DNA of 64,000 nucleotides from contig NZ_FUEZ01000004.1 in assembly GCF_900157365.1 (NCBI RefSeq), positions 2,901,066 through 2,965,065 on the forward strand, written 5' to 3'. The notes beneath the pieces were generated by a model. That model searched no databases. It was not told the DNA's origin and saw only the letters and a program-made list of their open reading frames with translations. Positions 47,013 to 56,382 of this stretch are shown in pieces. The position numbers and the translations under genes were made by a program. The stretch's first letter is position 1. Each line of letters begins with the position of its first letter. Source of the stretch: Mycobacterium numidiamassiliense (lineage in GTDB: Bacteria > Actinomycetota > Actinomycetes > Mycobacteriales > Mycobacteriaceae).

Positions 47013-47969
47013 GTGAACGTTTTCAAAACTTCAGCACGCACTGCTGCCCTGCTGAAGCGGCTCAACCCTCGCCATCGGCGTAGCCGCGTCAATCCCGACG
47101 CGACCATGTCGCTGGTGGATCACCTGACCGAACTGCGCACCCGGCTGCTGATCTCGCTGGCCGCAATCCTGGCCACTACGATCTTCGGATTCCTGTGGTA
47201 TTCGCATCCCATGTTCGGGCTGGAAAGCCTGGGCGAATGGTTGCGCCATCCCTACTGCTCGCTGCCGCAGTCGGCGCGCGCGGACATCAGCGCCGACGGG
47301 CAGTGCCGGCTGCTGGCCACGGCGCCGTTCGACCAATTCATGTTGCGGCTCAAGGTCGGGATGACGGCCGGCATCGTGCTGGCCTGCCCGGTGTGGTTCT
47401 ACCAATTGTGGGCGTTCATCACCCCCGGCCTTTATCAGAAGGAGCGCCGCTTCGCGATCGGCTTCGTGATCCCCGCCGCGATGCTGTTCGTCGGCGGCGC
47501 GGTGCTGGCGTACTTCGTGTTGGCCAAGGCGTTGGGGTTCCTGCTGACCGTCGGCAGTGACGTGCAGGTGACCGCGCTGTCCGGTGACCGCTATTTCGGC
47601 TTCCTGATCAACCTGCTGGTGGTGTTCGGCGTCAGCTTCGAATTCCCGTTGCTGATCGTCATGCTCAACGTGGTGGGGATGCTCCCGTATCAAAAGCTCA
47701 AGGAGTGGCGGCGGGGCCTGATCTTCGGGATGTTCGTGTTCGCGGCGGTGTTCACCCCCGGATCCGATCCGTTCTCGATGACGGCGCTGGGGGTGGCATT
47801 GTCGGTGCTACTCGAGTTCGCCATCCAGATCGCCCGCCTACACGACAGGCGCAAGGCCAAGCGCGAAGCCCAAGTTCAGATCTCAGACGACGAAGCGTCG
47901 GTGATCGAGGAGCCTTCGCCGATACCCGAGCCGTCGTTCACCGCCGGACAGCATGACGACGTCACCTAG
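47013..47969 (+). CDS. tatC: Sec-independent translocase TatC
   Basis: A 318-aa TatC with six TM segments and the family motif MSLVDHLTELRTRLLISL; it binds the twin-arginine signal peptide. It has the long C-terminal cytoplasmic extension (about 275-318) usual in mycobacteria. GTG at 47013 lies in the tatA-tatC unit; helY follows after 24 nt. Confidence 0.95.
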   Translation: MNVFKTSARTAALLKRLNPRHRRSRVNPDATMSLVDHLTELRTRLLISLAAILATTIFGFLWYSHPMFGLESLGEWLRHPYCSLPQSARADISADGQCRLLATAPFDQFMLRLKVGMTAGIVLACPVWFYQLWAFITPGLYQKERRFAIGFVIPAAMLFVGGAVLAYFVLAKALGFLLTVGSDVQVTALSGDRYFGFLINLLVVFGVSFEFPLLIVMLNVVGMLPYQKLKEWRRGLIFGMFVFAAVFTPGSDPFSMTALGVALSVLLEFAIQIARLHDRRKAKREAQVQISDDEASVIEEPSPIPEPSFTAGQHDDVT

Positions 47970-47993
47970 GCCGCGGCGCGACCCGGCGGCCGC

Positions 47994-50753
47994 GTGACCT
48001 CGCTGGGCGAGCTGGACCGGTTCGCCGCCGAACTCCCTTTCGCGCTCGACGACTTTCAGCGGCGGGCCTGCGCCGCGCTCGAACACGGCCACGGCGTATT
48101 GGTCTGCGCGCCGACCGGCGCCGGCAAGACGGTGGTCGGCGAATTCGCCGTACACCTGGCGCTGGCGGCCGGCCGTAAATGCTTCTACACCACACCGATA
48201 AAGGCGCTGAGCAATCAGAAGCACACCGACCTGACCGCGCGCTACGGCCGCGACAAGATCGGCCTGTTGACCGGCGACATGTCGGTCAACGCCGAAGCGC
48301 CGGTGGTGGTGATGACCACCGAGGTGCTGCGGAACATGCTCTACGCTGATTCACCTGCGCTGCAAGGACTTTCGTATACCGTGATGGACGAAGTCCATTT
48401 CCTCGCCGACCGGATGCGCGGCCCGGTGTGGGAAGAGGTCATCCTGCATCTGCCCGACGAGGTGCGGTTGGTGAGCCTGTCGGCCACCGTCAGCAATGCC
48501 GAGGAGTTCGGCGGCTGGATTCAGACCGTGCGCGGCGACACGACGGTGGTCGTCGACGAGCACCGGCCGGTACCGCTGTGGCAACACGTCCTGGTGGGCA
48601 AGCGTCTGTTCGACCTGTTCGACTACGGCAACGATCAATCCGGCGACAAACACAAACCGCGGGTCGACCCAGAACTGTTGCGCCACATCGCACATCGCCG
48701 CGAGGCCGACCGGATGACGGACTGGCAACCCCGCCACCGCAATTCGGGCCGGGGACGACCGAGCCGGCCGCGTTTTTACCGTCCGCCCCCACGCCCCGAC
48801 GTGATCGCGACCCTGGATTCCGCGGGGCTGCTGCCGGCGATCACCTTCATCTTTTCCCGGGCCGGCTGCGACGCGGCCGTGCAGCAGTGTCTTCGCTCGC
48901 CGCTGCGGCTGACCAGCGAAGAGGAGCGGGCGCAGATTGCCGAGGTGATCGATCACCGGTGTGGCGAGCTCGACGACGCCGATCTGGAAGTGCTCGGCTA
49001 TTACGAGTGGCGGGAGGGGTTGCTGCGCGGCTTGGCGGCCCACCACGCCGGGATGTTGCCGGCCTTCCGGCACACCGTCGAGGAGTTGTTCACCGCCGGA
49101 CTGGTCAAGGCGGTGTTCGCCACCGAGACGTTGGCGCTGGGCATCAACATGCCCGCCCGCACGGTGGTGCTCGAACGGCTGGTGAAGTTCAACGGCGAGC
49201 AACATGTGCCGCTGACGCCGGGGGAGTACACGCAGCTGACCGGGCGTGCCGGCCGGCGCGGCATCGACGTCGAGGGCCACGCCGTGGTGCTGTGGCACCC
49301 CGGCGAAGAGACCAGTGAGCCGTCGGCGGTGGCGGGCCTGGCGTCCACCCGGACGTTCCCGCTGCGCAGCTCGTTTGCGCCGTCGTACAACATGACCATC
49401 AACCTGGTGCAGCACATGGGCCCGGAGCAGGCGCACCAGCTGCTGGAGCAGTCGTTCGCCCAGTACCAGGCCGACCGCTCCGTCGTCGGATTGGTTCGCG
49501 GCATCGAGCGGGGCAAGCGGCTGCAGGACGAGATCGCCGCCGAGCTGGGCGGCGCTGACGCGCCGATCCTCGAATACGCCCGCATCCGCGCCCGGATTTC
49601 GGAGATGGAGAAGGCGCAGTCCCGCGCATCTCGGCTGCATCGACGGCAGGCGGCCAGCGACGCGCTGGCAGGGCTGCGCCGCGGCGACATCATCACCATC
49701 ACGCAGGGCCGGCACAACGGGCTGGCGGTGGTAATCGAGTCGGCCCGCGACGGCGACGATCCGCGACCCCTGGTGCTGACCGAACATCGCTGGGCGGGCC
49801 GGATTTCGTCGGCCGACTACTCGGGCGCATCGGAACCGGTCGGGTCGATGTCGCTGCCCAAACGAGTCGAACACCGCCAGCCGCGGGTGCGGCGCGACCT
49901 GGCGTCGGCGCTGCGATCGGCCGCCGCGGAACTGGTGCTTCCGTCGACCCGCCGGGGTGGTGGCGGCGATGATGGGGGCTTTCACGATCCGGAGCTGGCG
50001 TCGTTGCGCACCCAGCTGCGTCAGCATCCTTCCCACAGCAGCCCCGGCGTCGAGTCCCAGGTGCGCGAAGCCGAGCGCTACCTGCGGATCGACCGCGACA
50101 ATGCGCAGCTGGAAAAGAAGGTTGCCGCCGCCACCAATTCGCTGGCCCGCACCTTCGACCGGATCGTCGGGCTGCTCACCGAGCGGGAGTTCATCAAGGG
50201 TCCCGCCACCGATCCGCGGGTGACCGACGACGGGCGGCTACTGGCCCGCATCTACAGCGAGAGCGATTTGCTGGTTGCCGAATGCCTGCGCAGCGGTGCG
50301 TGGGCGGAGCTGAAGCCGGCCGAGCTGGCGGCCGTGGTGTCCTCGGTGCTCTACGAAAGTCGCGGCGGTGACGGTCCCGGCGGTCCGTTCGCCGCGGAGG
50401 CGCCGACGGCGGGATTACGGCATGCGCTGCATCAGACTTCGCGGCTGTCGACGGCGCTGCGAGCCGACGAGCAGACGCACCGGATCGCCCCGAGCCGCGA
50501 GCCCGATGACGGCTTCGTCGGCGTCATCTATCGCTGGGCTCGTAGCGGCGATTTGACCGCGGCGTTGGCGGCCGCCGACGCGACCGGCACCGGCTCGCCG
50601 TTGTTGGCGGGGGATTTCGTCCGGTGGTGCCGCCAGGTGCTCGATCTGCTCGACCAGGTCCGCAACGCCGCACCCGACGCTGAGCTGCGGGCCACCGCCA
50701 AACGCGCCATCAATGACGTTCGGCGCGGCGTCGTCGCAGTTGACGCCGGGTAG
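47994..50753 (+). CDS. helY: Ski2-like superfamily 2 helicase HelY
   Basis: A 919-aa SF2 helicase (Rv2092c type). N-terminal RecA domain with Walker A CAPTGAGKTVVGEFA, the DEVH box in VMDEVHFLADRM, motif III SLSATVSNAEEF, and RecA domain 2 with ETLALGINMPARTV and TQLTGRAGRRGID. A C-terminal DSHCT domain spans about 755-919. Similar to Ski2/Mtr4, it probably acts on RNA or structured nucleic acid; a role in mycobacteria is not settled. Cooperates in position with tatC. Confidence 0.94.
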   Translation: MTSLGELDRFAAELPFALDDFQRRACAALEHGHGVLVCAPTGAGKTVVGEFAVHLALAAGRKCFYTTPIKALSNQKHTDLTARYGRDKIGLLTGDMSVNAEAPVVVMTTEVLRNMLYADSPALQGLSYTVMDEVHFLADRMRGPVWEEVILHLPDEVRLVSLSATVSNAEEFGGWIQTVRGDTTVVVDEHRPVPLWQHVLVGKRLFDLFDYGNDQSGDKHKPRVDPELLRHIAHRREADRMTDWQPRHRNSGRGRPSRPRFYRPPPRPDVIATLDSAGLLPAITFIFSRAGCDAAVQQCLRSPLRLTSEEERAQIAEVIDHRCGELDDADLEVLGYYEWREGLLRGLAAHHAGMLPAFRHTVEELFTAGLVKAVFATETLALGINMPARTVVLERLVKFNGEQHVPLTPGEYTQLTGRAGRRGIDVEGHAVVLWHPGEETSEPSAVAGLASTRTFPLRSSFAPSYNMTINLVQHMGPEQAHQLLEQSFAQYQADRSVVGLVRGIERGKRLQDEIAAELGGADAPILEYARIRARISEMEKAQSRASRLHRRQAASDALAGLRRGDIITITQGRHNGLAVVIESARDGDDPRPLVLTEHRWAGRISSADYSGASEPVGSMSLPKRVEHRQPRVRRDLASALRSAAAELVLPSTRRGGGGDDGGFHDPELASLRTQLRQHPSHSSPGVESQVREAERYLRIDRDNAQLEKKVAAATNSLARTFDRIVGLLTEREFIKGPATDPRVTDDGRLLARIYSESDLLVAECLRSGAWAELKPAELAAVVSSVLYESRGGDGPGGPFAAEAPTAGLRHALHQTSRLSTALRADEQTHRIAPSREPDDGFVGVIYRWARSGDLTAALAAADATGTGSPLLAGDFVRWCRQVLDLLDQVRNAAPDAELRATAKRAINDVRRGVVAVDAG

Positions 50754-50811
50754 GCTGGGCCCCGGCTACCGTTAGAACGCGGGCAAGGCACAAGGGGATT
50801 GAGGAGAGACG

Positions 50812-51615
50812 ATGAGCGGACCGCAGGGATCGGACCCGGGCCAGCAGTGGCAACCGCCCGGCGAGGGTGTCGATCGGTCCTCGGAACCCACTCAGGTGGG
50901 ATCGCCCTGGCAACAGCAGCCGTCCGGTCAGGAAGCGACGTGGCAGGCCCCGGCGTACACGCCGTCGCCCGGCTACCCGCCCTACCAGCAGCCGGGCGAG
51001 CAGGCCTACCCGCAGCAGTACGGCCAGCAACAGCCCGGATATCCGCAGCCCGAGCAGTACGGTGCACAGCAACCCGCCCAGTACGGCCAGCCGGGTCAGT
51101 ACGCGCAGCCGGGCCAGTACGCGCAGCCGGGCCAGCCCGGCCAGTACGGCCAGCCGGGTCAGTATGGCCAGCCGGGCCAGTACGGTCAGCCCGGCCAGTA
51201 TGGCCAGCCCGGCCAGTACGGTCAGCCCGGCCAGTATCCGCAGCAGTTCCCGTCCTATGACCAGCAACCGCCGAAGAAGCGTTCGATGGCGCTGATCGGC
51301 GGGATTGGCGGCGTGGTCGCGTTCCTGCTGATCGCGGCCGTGTTGGTCCTCGGTTTCTGGGAGCCAGGGTTTTTCGTCACCACCAAGCTGGACATCAACA
51401 AGGCTCAGGCCGGTGTGCAGCAGATTCTGAGCGACGAGACAAACGGCTACGGCGCCAAGAACGTCCAGAACGTCAAATGCAACAGCGGCACGGACCCCGT
51501 CGTGAAGAAGGGCAGCAGCTTCGACTGCAGTGTCAGCATCGACGGTGCGCAGAAGAAGGTGACGGTGACCTTCCAGGACGACAAGGGCACCTACGAGGTC
51601 GGCCGGCCGCAGTAG
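50812..51615 (+). CDS. Gln/Pro/Tyr-rich DUF4333 membrane protein
   Basis: A 267-aa protein in the Rv2091c slot. Residues 1-155 are disordered and rich in Gln, Pro, Gly and Tyr, with tandem GQPGQY(G/A)QP units (about 80-145). A single TM helix (about 160-183, ALIGGIGGVVAFLLIAAVLV) leads to an extracytoplasmic DUF4333 domain (about 190-267) with two Cys residues. The GAGGAGAG site precedes ATG 50812. Function unknown. Confidence 0.82.
   Translation: MSGPQGSDPGQQWQPPGEGVDRSSEPTQVGSPWQQQPSGQEATWQAPAYTPSPGYPPYQQPGEQAYPQQYGQQQPGYPQPEQYGAQQPAQYGQPGQYAQPGQYAQPGQPGQYGQPGQYGQPGQYGQPGQYGQPGQYGQPGQYPQQFPSYDQQPPKKRSMALIGGIGGVVAFLLIAAVLVLGFWEPGFFVTTKLDINKAQAGVQQILSDETNGYGAKNVQNVKCNSGTDPVVKKGSSFDCSVSIDGAQKKVTVTFQDDKGTYEVGRPQ
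51073..51240 (+). repeat. Tandem GQPGQY-coding repeats
   Basis: Repeated 18-to-24-nt units encode GQPGQY followed by GQP or AQP (for example CAGCCGGGCCAGTACG), giving about nine units within the DUF4333 gene. Synonymous variation between copies shows that the repeat is old enough to have drifted. Unit number is likely to vary between strains. Confidence 0.75.
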
Positions 51616-51618
51616 CCG

Positions 51619-52575
51619 TCACGCCGGGAGCGTGTCGAGCGCTTTCTGCAAGCGGGCAATCGAGGAACCGACGCCCAGCTGGGTCGCCAGCTCGGCGGTG
51701 GTTTGTGCGTCCGCGGCGACCAGCGGTAGGTGGTCGGTGGGCGTCGACAGCGTGACCGGCGCGTCGGTGGCGACGCGGACCACCTGACCGGCTGCCTCGA
51801 TGTAGTCGGTCGCGCCCAACAGTTTCGCCCGTAACCCCTTGGCCATCTTGGATTTTGGGTCGTGCGCGGCGGCCAGGATCTGCTCCAGCGAACCGTGCTG
51901 CGTCAGCAGGGTCGCCGCGGTTTTCTCCCCGACGCCGGGCACACCGGGCAGGCCGTCGGACGGGTCGCCGCGCAGCAGCGCGAGTTCGGCATAGGCGGCC
52001 CCGGCCCGGTCGATCGGCACGCCGTACTGCTCGGCGACTTCGTCCGGGCCGAACAGGGTGGCTTTGGCCAGGCCGCGGCCCAGGTAGAGCACCCGGACCG
52101 GGACGGGTTCGTCGGCGACGACCTGCAGTAGGTCGCGGTCTCCGCTGACGACGACGACCGGGTCGTTGCGTTCTTGTGCGGCCAATGTGCCCAGCACGTC
52201 GTCGGCCTCGAAACCCTCGGCGCCTGACGTCGCAATGCCGAACGCGTCCAGCAGCTGCATGATCATCTCGACCTGGGGTGTCAGGTCGTCGGGGACTTCC
52301 TCGATGTCGGGGGTGCCTTGCGGTTCTGGCTCGGCCACCCGATGCGCCTTGTACGACGGGATCAGGTCGACCCGGAACTGCGGGCGCCAGTCCAGGTCCA
52401 GGCAGACCGCCAGCCTTTTCGGTTGCTGCTGGGTGATGACTACGGCCATCGAGTCGATGAACCCGCGGACGGCGTTGACGGGTCGGCCGTCGGGCGCGGT
52501 GATCGACGACGGCACGCCGAAGTAGGACCGGAACCACATGCTGGCCCCGTCGAGCAGCAGAACGGGCGCGGGCAT
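51619..52575 (-). CDS. 5'-3' exonuclease (FEN-like, standalone)
   Basis: A 318-aa PIN-type 5'-3' exonuclease (Rv2090 type) resembling the N-terminal nuclease domain of DNA polymerase I. Acidic metal ligands are in LLLDGASMWFRS, EGFEADDVLGTLA and VVSGDRDLLQVV, and the helix-3-turn-helix DNA grip is GDPSDGLPGVPGVGEKTA. It may cut flap DNA or RNA primers. ATG at 52575, convergent with the DUF4333 gene with 3 nt between them. Confidence 0.92.
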   Translation of the reverse strand: MPAPVLLLDGASMWFRSYFGVPSSITAPDGRPVNAVRGFIDSMAVVITQQQPKRLAVCLDLDWRPQFRVDLIPSYKAHRVAEPEPQGTPDIEEVPDDLTPQVEMIMQLLDAFGIATSGAEGFEADDVLGTLAAQERNDPVVVVSGDRDLLQVVADEPVPVRVLYLGRGLAKATLFGPDEVAEQYGVPIDRAGAAYAELALLRGDPSDGLPGVPGVGEKTAATLLTQHGSLEQILAAAHDPKSKMAKGLRAKLLGATDYIEAAGQVVRVATDAPVTLSTPTDHLPLVAADAQTTAELATQLGVGSSIARLQKALDTLPA

Positions 52576-52622
52576 GCGGGCTATCCTGCCAGCGCGGCCG
52601 CGGCGCGGTTAGCCTGGCTGCC

Positions 52623-53750
52623 ATGGAATCTCCTCGATTCGACGCTTCGGTGTATGCGCGCCGCCTTTCCGCGGCGGCTGCCGCGACCGCCGAGGCCGGC
52701 CTGACGGGTCTGGTGATCAGTCCGGGCTACGACCTGCGTTACCTGATTGGGTCGCGCGCCGATACGTTCGAGCGGCTCACCGCGCTGGTGTTGCCGGCTT
52801 CAGGTGATCCGACGGTCGTGGTGCCGCGCCTCGAGCTGGCCTCGTTCAGGGGGTCGTTTCTTTCGGAACTGGGCGTGGCGGTGCGCGATTGGGTGGACGG
52901 CGACAATCCGTATGAGTTGGTGAGTGCCGCGTTGGGTGGCGCACCGGCGGCGACCGCCGTCACCGATTCGATGCCCGCCCTGCATGTGCTGCCGTTGGTC
53001 GGCGTGCTGGGCGTGCTACCGGTGTTGGCCACCGACGTGTTGCGGGGGCTGCGGATGGTCAAGGAGGAGTGCGAGGTCGACGCGCTGCGCAAGGCCGGGT
53101 CGGCGATCGACCGGGTGCATGCGCGGGTGCCCGAGTTCCTCGTTCCGGGCCGGACCGAGGCCGATGTTGCCGCCGATATCGCCGAAGCCATTGTTGCCGA
53201 AGGGCATTCGGAGGTTTCGTTCATCATCGTCGGCTCCGGGCCGCATGGCGCCGATCCGCATCATCGGTATTCAGATCGTGAACTGCAGGTCGGTGACATC
53301 GTCGTCGTCGACATCGGCGGGACGTATGAGCCGGGATATAATTCCGACTCGACGCGGACGTATAGCCTCGGCGAGCCGAGTAGTGTTGTGGCGGAACAAT
53401 ATTTATTGTTGCAGCGGGCCCAGCGGGCGGCGTTGGATTTCGTTCGTCCGGGTGTGACCGCCGAGCAGGTGGATGCCGCCGCGCGTGATGTGTTGGCCGA
53501 GGCCGGGCTAGGGGAGTTCTTCGTACACCGCACCGGCCACGGTATCGGGCTGTCGGTTCACGAAGAGCCGTATATCGTCGCGGGCAACGACTTACCGTTG
53601 GCTCCGGGAATGGCCTTTTCCATCGAGCCGGGCATCTACTTCCCGGGCCAGTGGGGCGCGCGGATTGAAGACATCGTGGTTGTCACTGAGGATGGCGCGC
53701 TTGCCGTCAACAACCGCCCACACGAGTTGATCGTGGTGCCTGTGTCGTAG
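52623..53750 (+). CDS. pepE: Xaa-Pro dipeptidase/aminopeptidase (M24B)
   Basis: A 375-aa M24B metallopeptidase (Rv2089c type, PepE/PepQ). N-terminal creatinase-like domain (1-130), then the pita-bread domain with all five metal ligands: Asp in VVVDIGG and NSDSTRTY, His in HRTGHGIG, and Glu in FSIEPGIY and RIEDIVVVT. Cleaves X-Pro dipeptides and may have broader activity. Divergent from the exonuclease over 47 nt. Confidence 0.92.
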   Translation: MESPRFDASVYARRLSAAAAATAEAGLTGLVISPGYDLRYLIGSRADTFERLTALVLPASGDPTVVVPRLELASFRGSFLSELGVAVRDWVDGDNPYELVSAALGGAPAATAVTDSMPALHVLPLVGVLGVLPVLATDVLRGLRMVKEECEVDALRKAGSAIDRVHARVPEFLVPGRTEADVAADIAEAIVAEGHSEVSFIIVGSGPHGADPHHRYSDRELQVGDIVVVDIGGTYEPGYNSDSTRTYSLGEPSSVVAEQYLLLQRAQRAALDFVRPGVTAEQVDAAARDVLAEAGLGEFFVHRTGHGIGLSVHEEPYIVAGNDLPLAPGMAFSIEPGIYFPGQWGARIEDIVVVTEDGALAVNNRPHELIVVPVS

Positions 53751-53763
53751 TGGCTGGCACCGG

Positions 53764-54069
53764 TTAGCTGGGCCGCACCGCTTGCAGTTTTGCGGCGCCT
53801 TGCTCATCCATGTCGACGAAACCACTGGCGGCCTTGTGTGCTTTGCCACCGATTCCCGTCAGCGTCTCTTGGTGTGCCTGAAGCGTTTTCATGTGGTGTA
53901 CGTGGGCCGCGCTGACGATACCGTGAAAATCATCAGCTGCCGGGAATTCACCGAACATCCCTGACGGCAACCCTGCCCGCGATAAATGGCCGGCCGCTTC
54001 TTGAGCGTGGTCACCCGCGCGGTACGACTGATTGCCGCCCGAGTGCAATGCTTTTGGGTCAACGAACAC
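53764..54069 (-). CDS. DUF2563-like, ESX-associated small protein
   Basis: A 101-aa alpha-helical protein starting MFVDPKALHSGGNQSYRAGD and containing LPSGMFGEFPAADDFHGIVS and VDMDEQGAAKLQAV. The pattern (small helical protein with a central GMFG-x-FPAAD turn) is that of DUF2563-type mycobacterial proteins found beside type VII-associated genes. Function unknown; it may be a WXG100-like helical hairpin. It is the last gene of a six-gene minus-strand run, 59 nt beyond the membrane protein. Confidence 0.7.
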   Translation of the reverse strand: MFVDPKALHSGGNQSYRAGDHAQEAAGHLSRAGLPSGMFGEFPAADDFHGIVSAAHVHHMKTLQAHQETLTGIGGKAHKAASGFVDMDEQGAAKLQAVRPS

Positions 54070-54128
54070 GACTACCTCCTTCGAGCCTGAGCCAAGCCTA
54101 CTGATGCGCGGCGGCTAGGCAATTCACG

Positions 54129-54839
54129 TTACGCATCGGGGGGAGCTGCATGCTTGCCCTGCCCCATCGGCCACCGCTGCCCGATTGCATAGCCGAGGAG
54201 GTAGGCGATGCACGGGGCGAGCCACAGCAAGAGGGACACGACTGATGCGATGACGGCCTGGACGTACTGGCCCCGCGCGATCGGGAGTTTGCGCGTGGCA
54301 TCGTCGACACCGAAACCCGCGCAGAAAAGCGTCAATACCGCCGTCCCGAAAATTGCTTGCGCAGGCCATCCGAAGAAATACACGTTAACGGCCACCAGGC
54401 AGGTAAACGCCACCAAGATCCACCATATCTTGCGCGCGGACACTTGCCCGATATGAGTCGGATAGCTATCGGGTCGTGCCGCCGGGGGTGGACCGGTCGT
54501 TTTGCCCGCAGCCGAATCCGGCTGGCTGTCGTTGAGCGATAATGCGTAGATTCGGCCGCCGATTTTCAAATACGGCGTACGCATGTAGGCGTAAAACACT
54601 GCGACGAACACACAGAGCAGACCGAACCCTAAGCTCGGTTGCCAACCTCGCTGCAGCGCGGCCAGAGAAAAGCACAACGTGTTGACCAACCAGCCTAGCC
54701 AGTAGATCCTTCGCCCAAGTTTGCGGTCATCGATCAATGAGCTGGCGACTGCGCCGCCAAGTCCCGCGCAGGCTCCCGCAATGAACAGTCCGTAGGCCCA
54801 AGGGGCAAGCGTCATTTGCCCGTGGCCTGAGGCAGTCAT
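54129..54839 (-). CDS. Polytopic membrane protein of unknown function
   Basis: A 236-aa protein with about six TM segments (for example WAYGLFIAGACAGLGGAVAS, FGLLCVFVAVFYAYM and IWWILVAFTCLVAVNVYFFG) and a polar middle loop (about 105-140). No family is recognised. The ATG at 54839 lies 13 nt after the stop of the 505-aa gene; a TTG at 54875 would overlap that gene. In position it could be an export partner or protective protein for the larger upstream protein, but this is inference. Confidence 0.7.
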   Translation of the reverse strand: MTASGHGQMTLAPWAYGLFIAGACAGLGGAVASSLIDDRKLGRRIYWLGWLVNTLCFSLAALQRGWQPSLGFGLLCVFVAVFYAYMRTPYLKIGGRIYALSLNDSQPDSAAGKTTGPPPAARPDSYPTHIGQVSARKIWWILVAFTCLVAVNVYFFGWPAQAIFGTAVLTLFCAGFGVDDATRKLPIARGQYVQAVIASVVSLLLWLAPCIAYLLGYAIGQRWPMGQGKHAAPPDA

Positions 54840-54852
54840 GAGGGAAATGCCG

Positions 54853-56370
54853 TCATTTGTCCAGCTGCCCGCCAACGAATCCTCCTAACTTCTCCCCGCC
54901 CCACGCGCCTGCCGCCGCTCCGAGAATCGCGCCGACGAAAGCGCCTTCCGGGCCGATGACAGATCCAGCCGCAGCGCCACCGGCCATTCCGCCCAACCAA
55001 CCACCACCGATGCTCCCACCGGCTTTGCCCGCTGACTCGGCAAAGCCCGCGCCGTGCGCCCAATCGTTTAATGCCAGTGCCACGTCCACAGCCGCGCCCG
55101 CTCCGCCCAGCACCTTGCCGACGCGCTCAAATGCCTTTACATCTTCTGGCGTGAATGCATCAACGGCGTGACGGCCGCCACGTGCGGCAACCGTGCCATC
55201 GACGCCGGCGCCGGCCAGGGTGACAATCTGGCCCTGTTGTTTGGTGATCTCGGCCCACGGAATGCCCCGCGCGACATCGCCCGCCACCGCCTTCGCGGCA
55301 TTGGGTGACATCCCTTGCGATACTAGGCCTTTGACTGCCTGCTGCATGACGACGGCGCGGGCCTCTTGCTCGCCATTGTCCAGCAATTGTGTGACCTGGT
55401 CGGGGTTCATCGGCGGTCCACCAGGGAGCCCTTGTTCAAACTTCTTCTGCCATTCCAGTCGCATTTGAGCGCGGCTGCGCGCATCGCCGCCGAGGATCGG
55501 ATCTGTCGGTAGGGGGCCGGTGAATCGCGCCATAGCGAAATCGTCGAGGCGTTCGCTGGCCAGTCGGCGGGCATCCAGGTCGGCAGCCGGGTTGGTGGCC
55601 GTGGCATAGTCGCGCAAACGTGCTGCGGCATCAGCCTTTTCAGGTGTCATGCCACCGGGGCTATTGACTAGCGCCTGATCGAGTTCGCGCTGCTTCGCGT
55701 CGTAGTTTTTGACCGCGTTTTGGTCGTGTTCGTCGTGGCTGATTTTGCCGTCGTCATCGATTCCCTGAATGGGGGCCGGATCGTAGCCGTCGTCGACCCG
55801 TAGATTGGTCACCGCCTTCTCGAGGTGATCGGTGTAGCCGTCGCGCAGTGATTCCAGCGTGTTCAAAGTCGATTTGGTATCGGCGTCGGCGAGGTTTATC
55901 AGCTCATTGATGCGCTGCTGAATCGCGGGCGTTTCCGCAGGATCGTGGTCGTCATAGAGGAGGTGACCGAGCGCCCCGTCGATATCTTTGAGTTGGGCGT
56001 CCAATGATGAGATCTGCGTTGCAGAGACGCGTTGCGTCTCGGCAAGGACGGCTGCGATGTCTTCCAGGTCGACACCGATCTTGGGCAATTGCGCAGCCTG
56101 AACGCCGAGCGATTGCGTAGCACGCTGTACCTCGGCGGAGTCGTTGATCGGGTGATCACCATTCTCGCGATTCCATGACGCCTCGAAGCGCCTGCACGCT
56201 TCGTCGAATGCCTTGCTGGATTCGGCTGTGCAGCGGCCCGCATCATGAAATGCCTTGGCTAAGTCGGAAATCTGTATCGGACGGCCACTTTGAAGACTCT
56301 CGTCGATCTTCCAAGGATCGCCGCCCGCTGCCGCGATGAGCTGGTTGATGTCTAGGCAGCTAAGTTGCAT
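54853..56370 (-). CDS. Large ESX-associated-looking protein with glycine-zipper C terminus
   Basis: A 505-aa mycobacterial protein that starts MQLSCLDINQLIAAAGGDPW. Residues 1-200 are helical with heptads; 215-235 contain GIDDDGKISHDEHD, an EF-hand-like loop lacking the first Asp; 240-400 are mainly alpha-helical; and 435-505 form a Gly/Ala-rich hydrophobic glycine-zipper (GGSIGGGWLGGMAGGAAAGS and AILGAAAGAWGGEKLGG). No signal peptide is seen. It resembles the group of large mycobacterial proteins called TPR-region proteins near Rv0026/Rv2082-type genes. The zipper could insert into membranes. Toxin-like export by ESX is a hypothesis. Confidence 0.65.
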   Translation of the reverse strand: MQLSCLDINQLIAAAGGDPWKIDESLQSGRPIQISDLAKAFHDAGRCTAESSKAFDEACRRFEASWNRENGDHPINDSAEVQRATQSLGVQAAQLPKIGVDLEDIAAVLAETQRVSATQISSLDAQLKDIDGALGHLLYDDHDPAETPAIQQRINELINLADADTKSTLNTLESLRDGYTDHLEKAVTNLRVDDGYDPAPIQGIDDDGKISHDEHDQNAVKNYDAKQRELDQALVNSPGGMTPEKADAAARLRDYATATNPAADLDARRLASERLDDFAMARFTGPLPTDPILGGDARSRAQMRLEWQKKFEQGLPGGPPMNPDQVTQLLDNGEQEARAVVMQQAVKGLVSQGMSPNAAKAVAGDVARGIPWAEITKQQGQIVTLAGAGVDGTVAARGGRHAVDAFTPEDVKAFERVGKVLGGAGAAVDVALALNDWAHGAGFAESAGKAGGSIGGGWLGGMAGGAAAGSVIGPEGAFVGAILGAAAGAWGGEKLGGFVGGQLDK

Positions 56371-56382
56371 CCGGCGCCGTGC

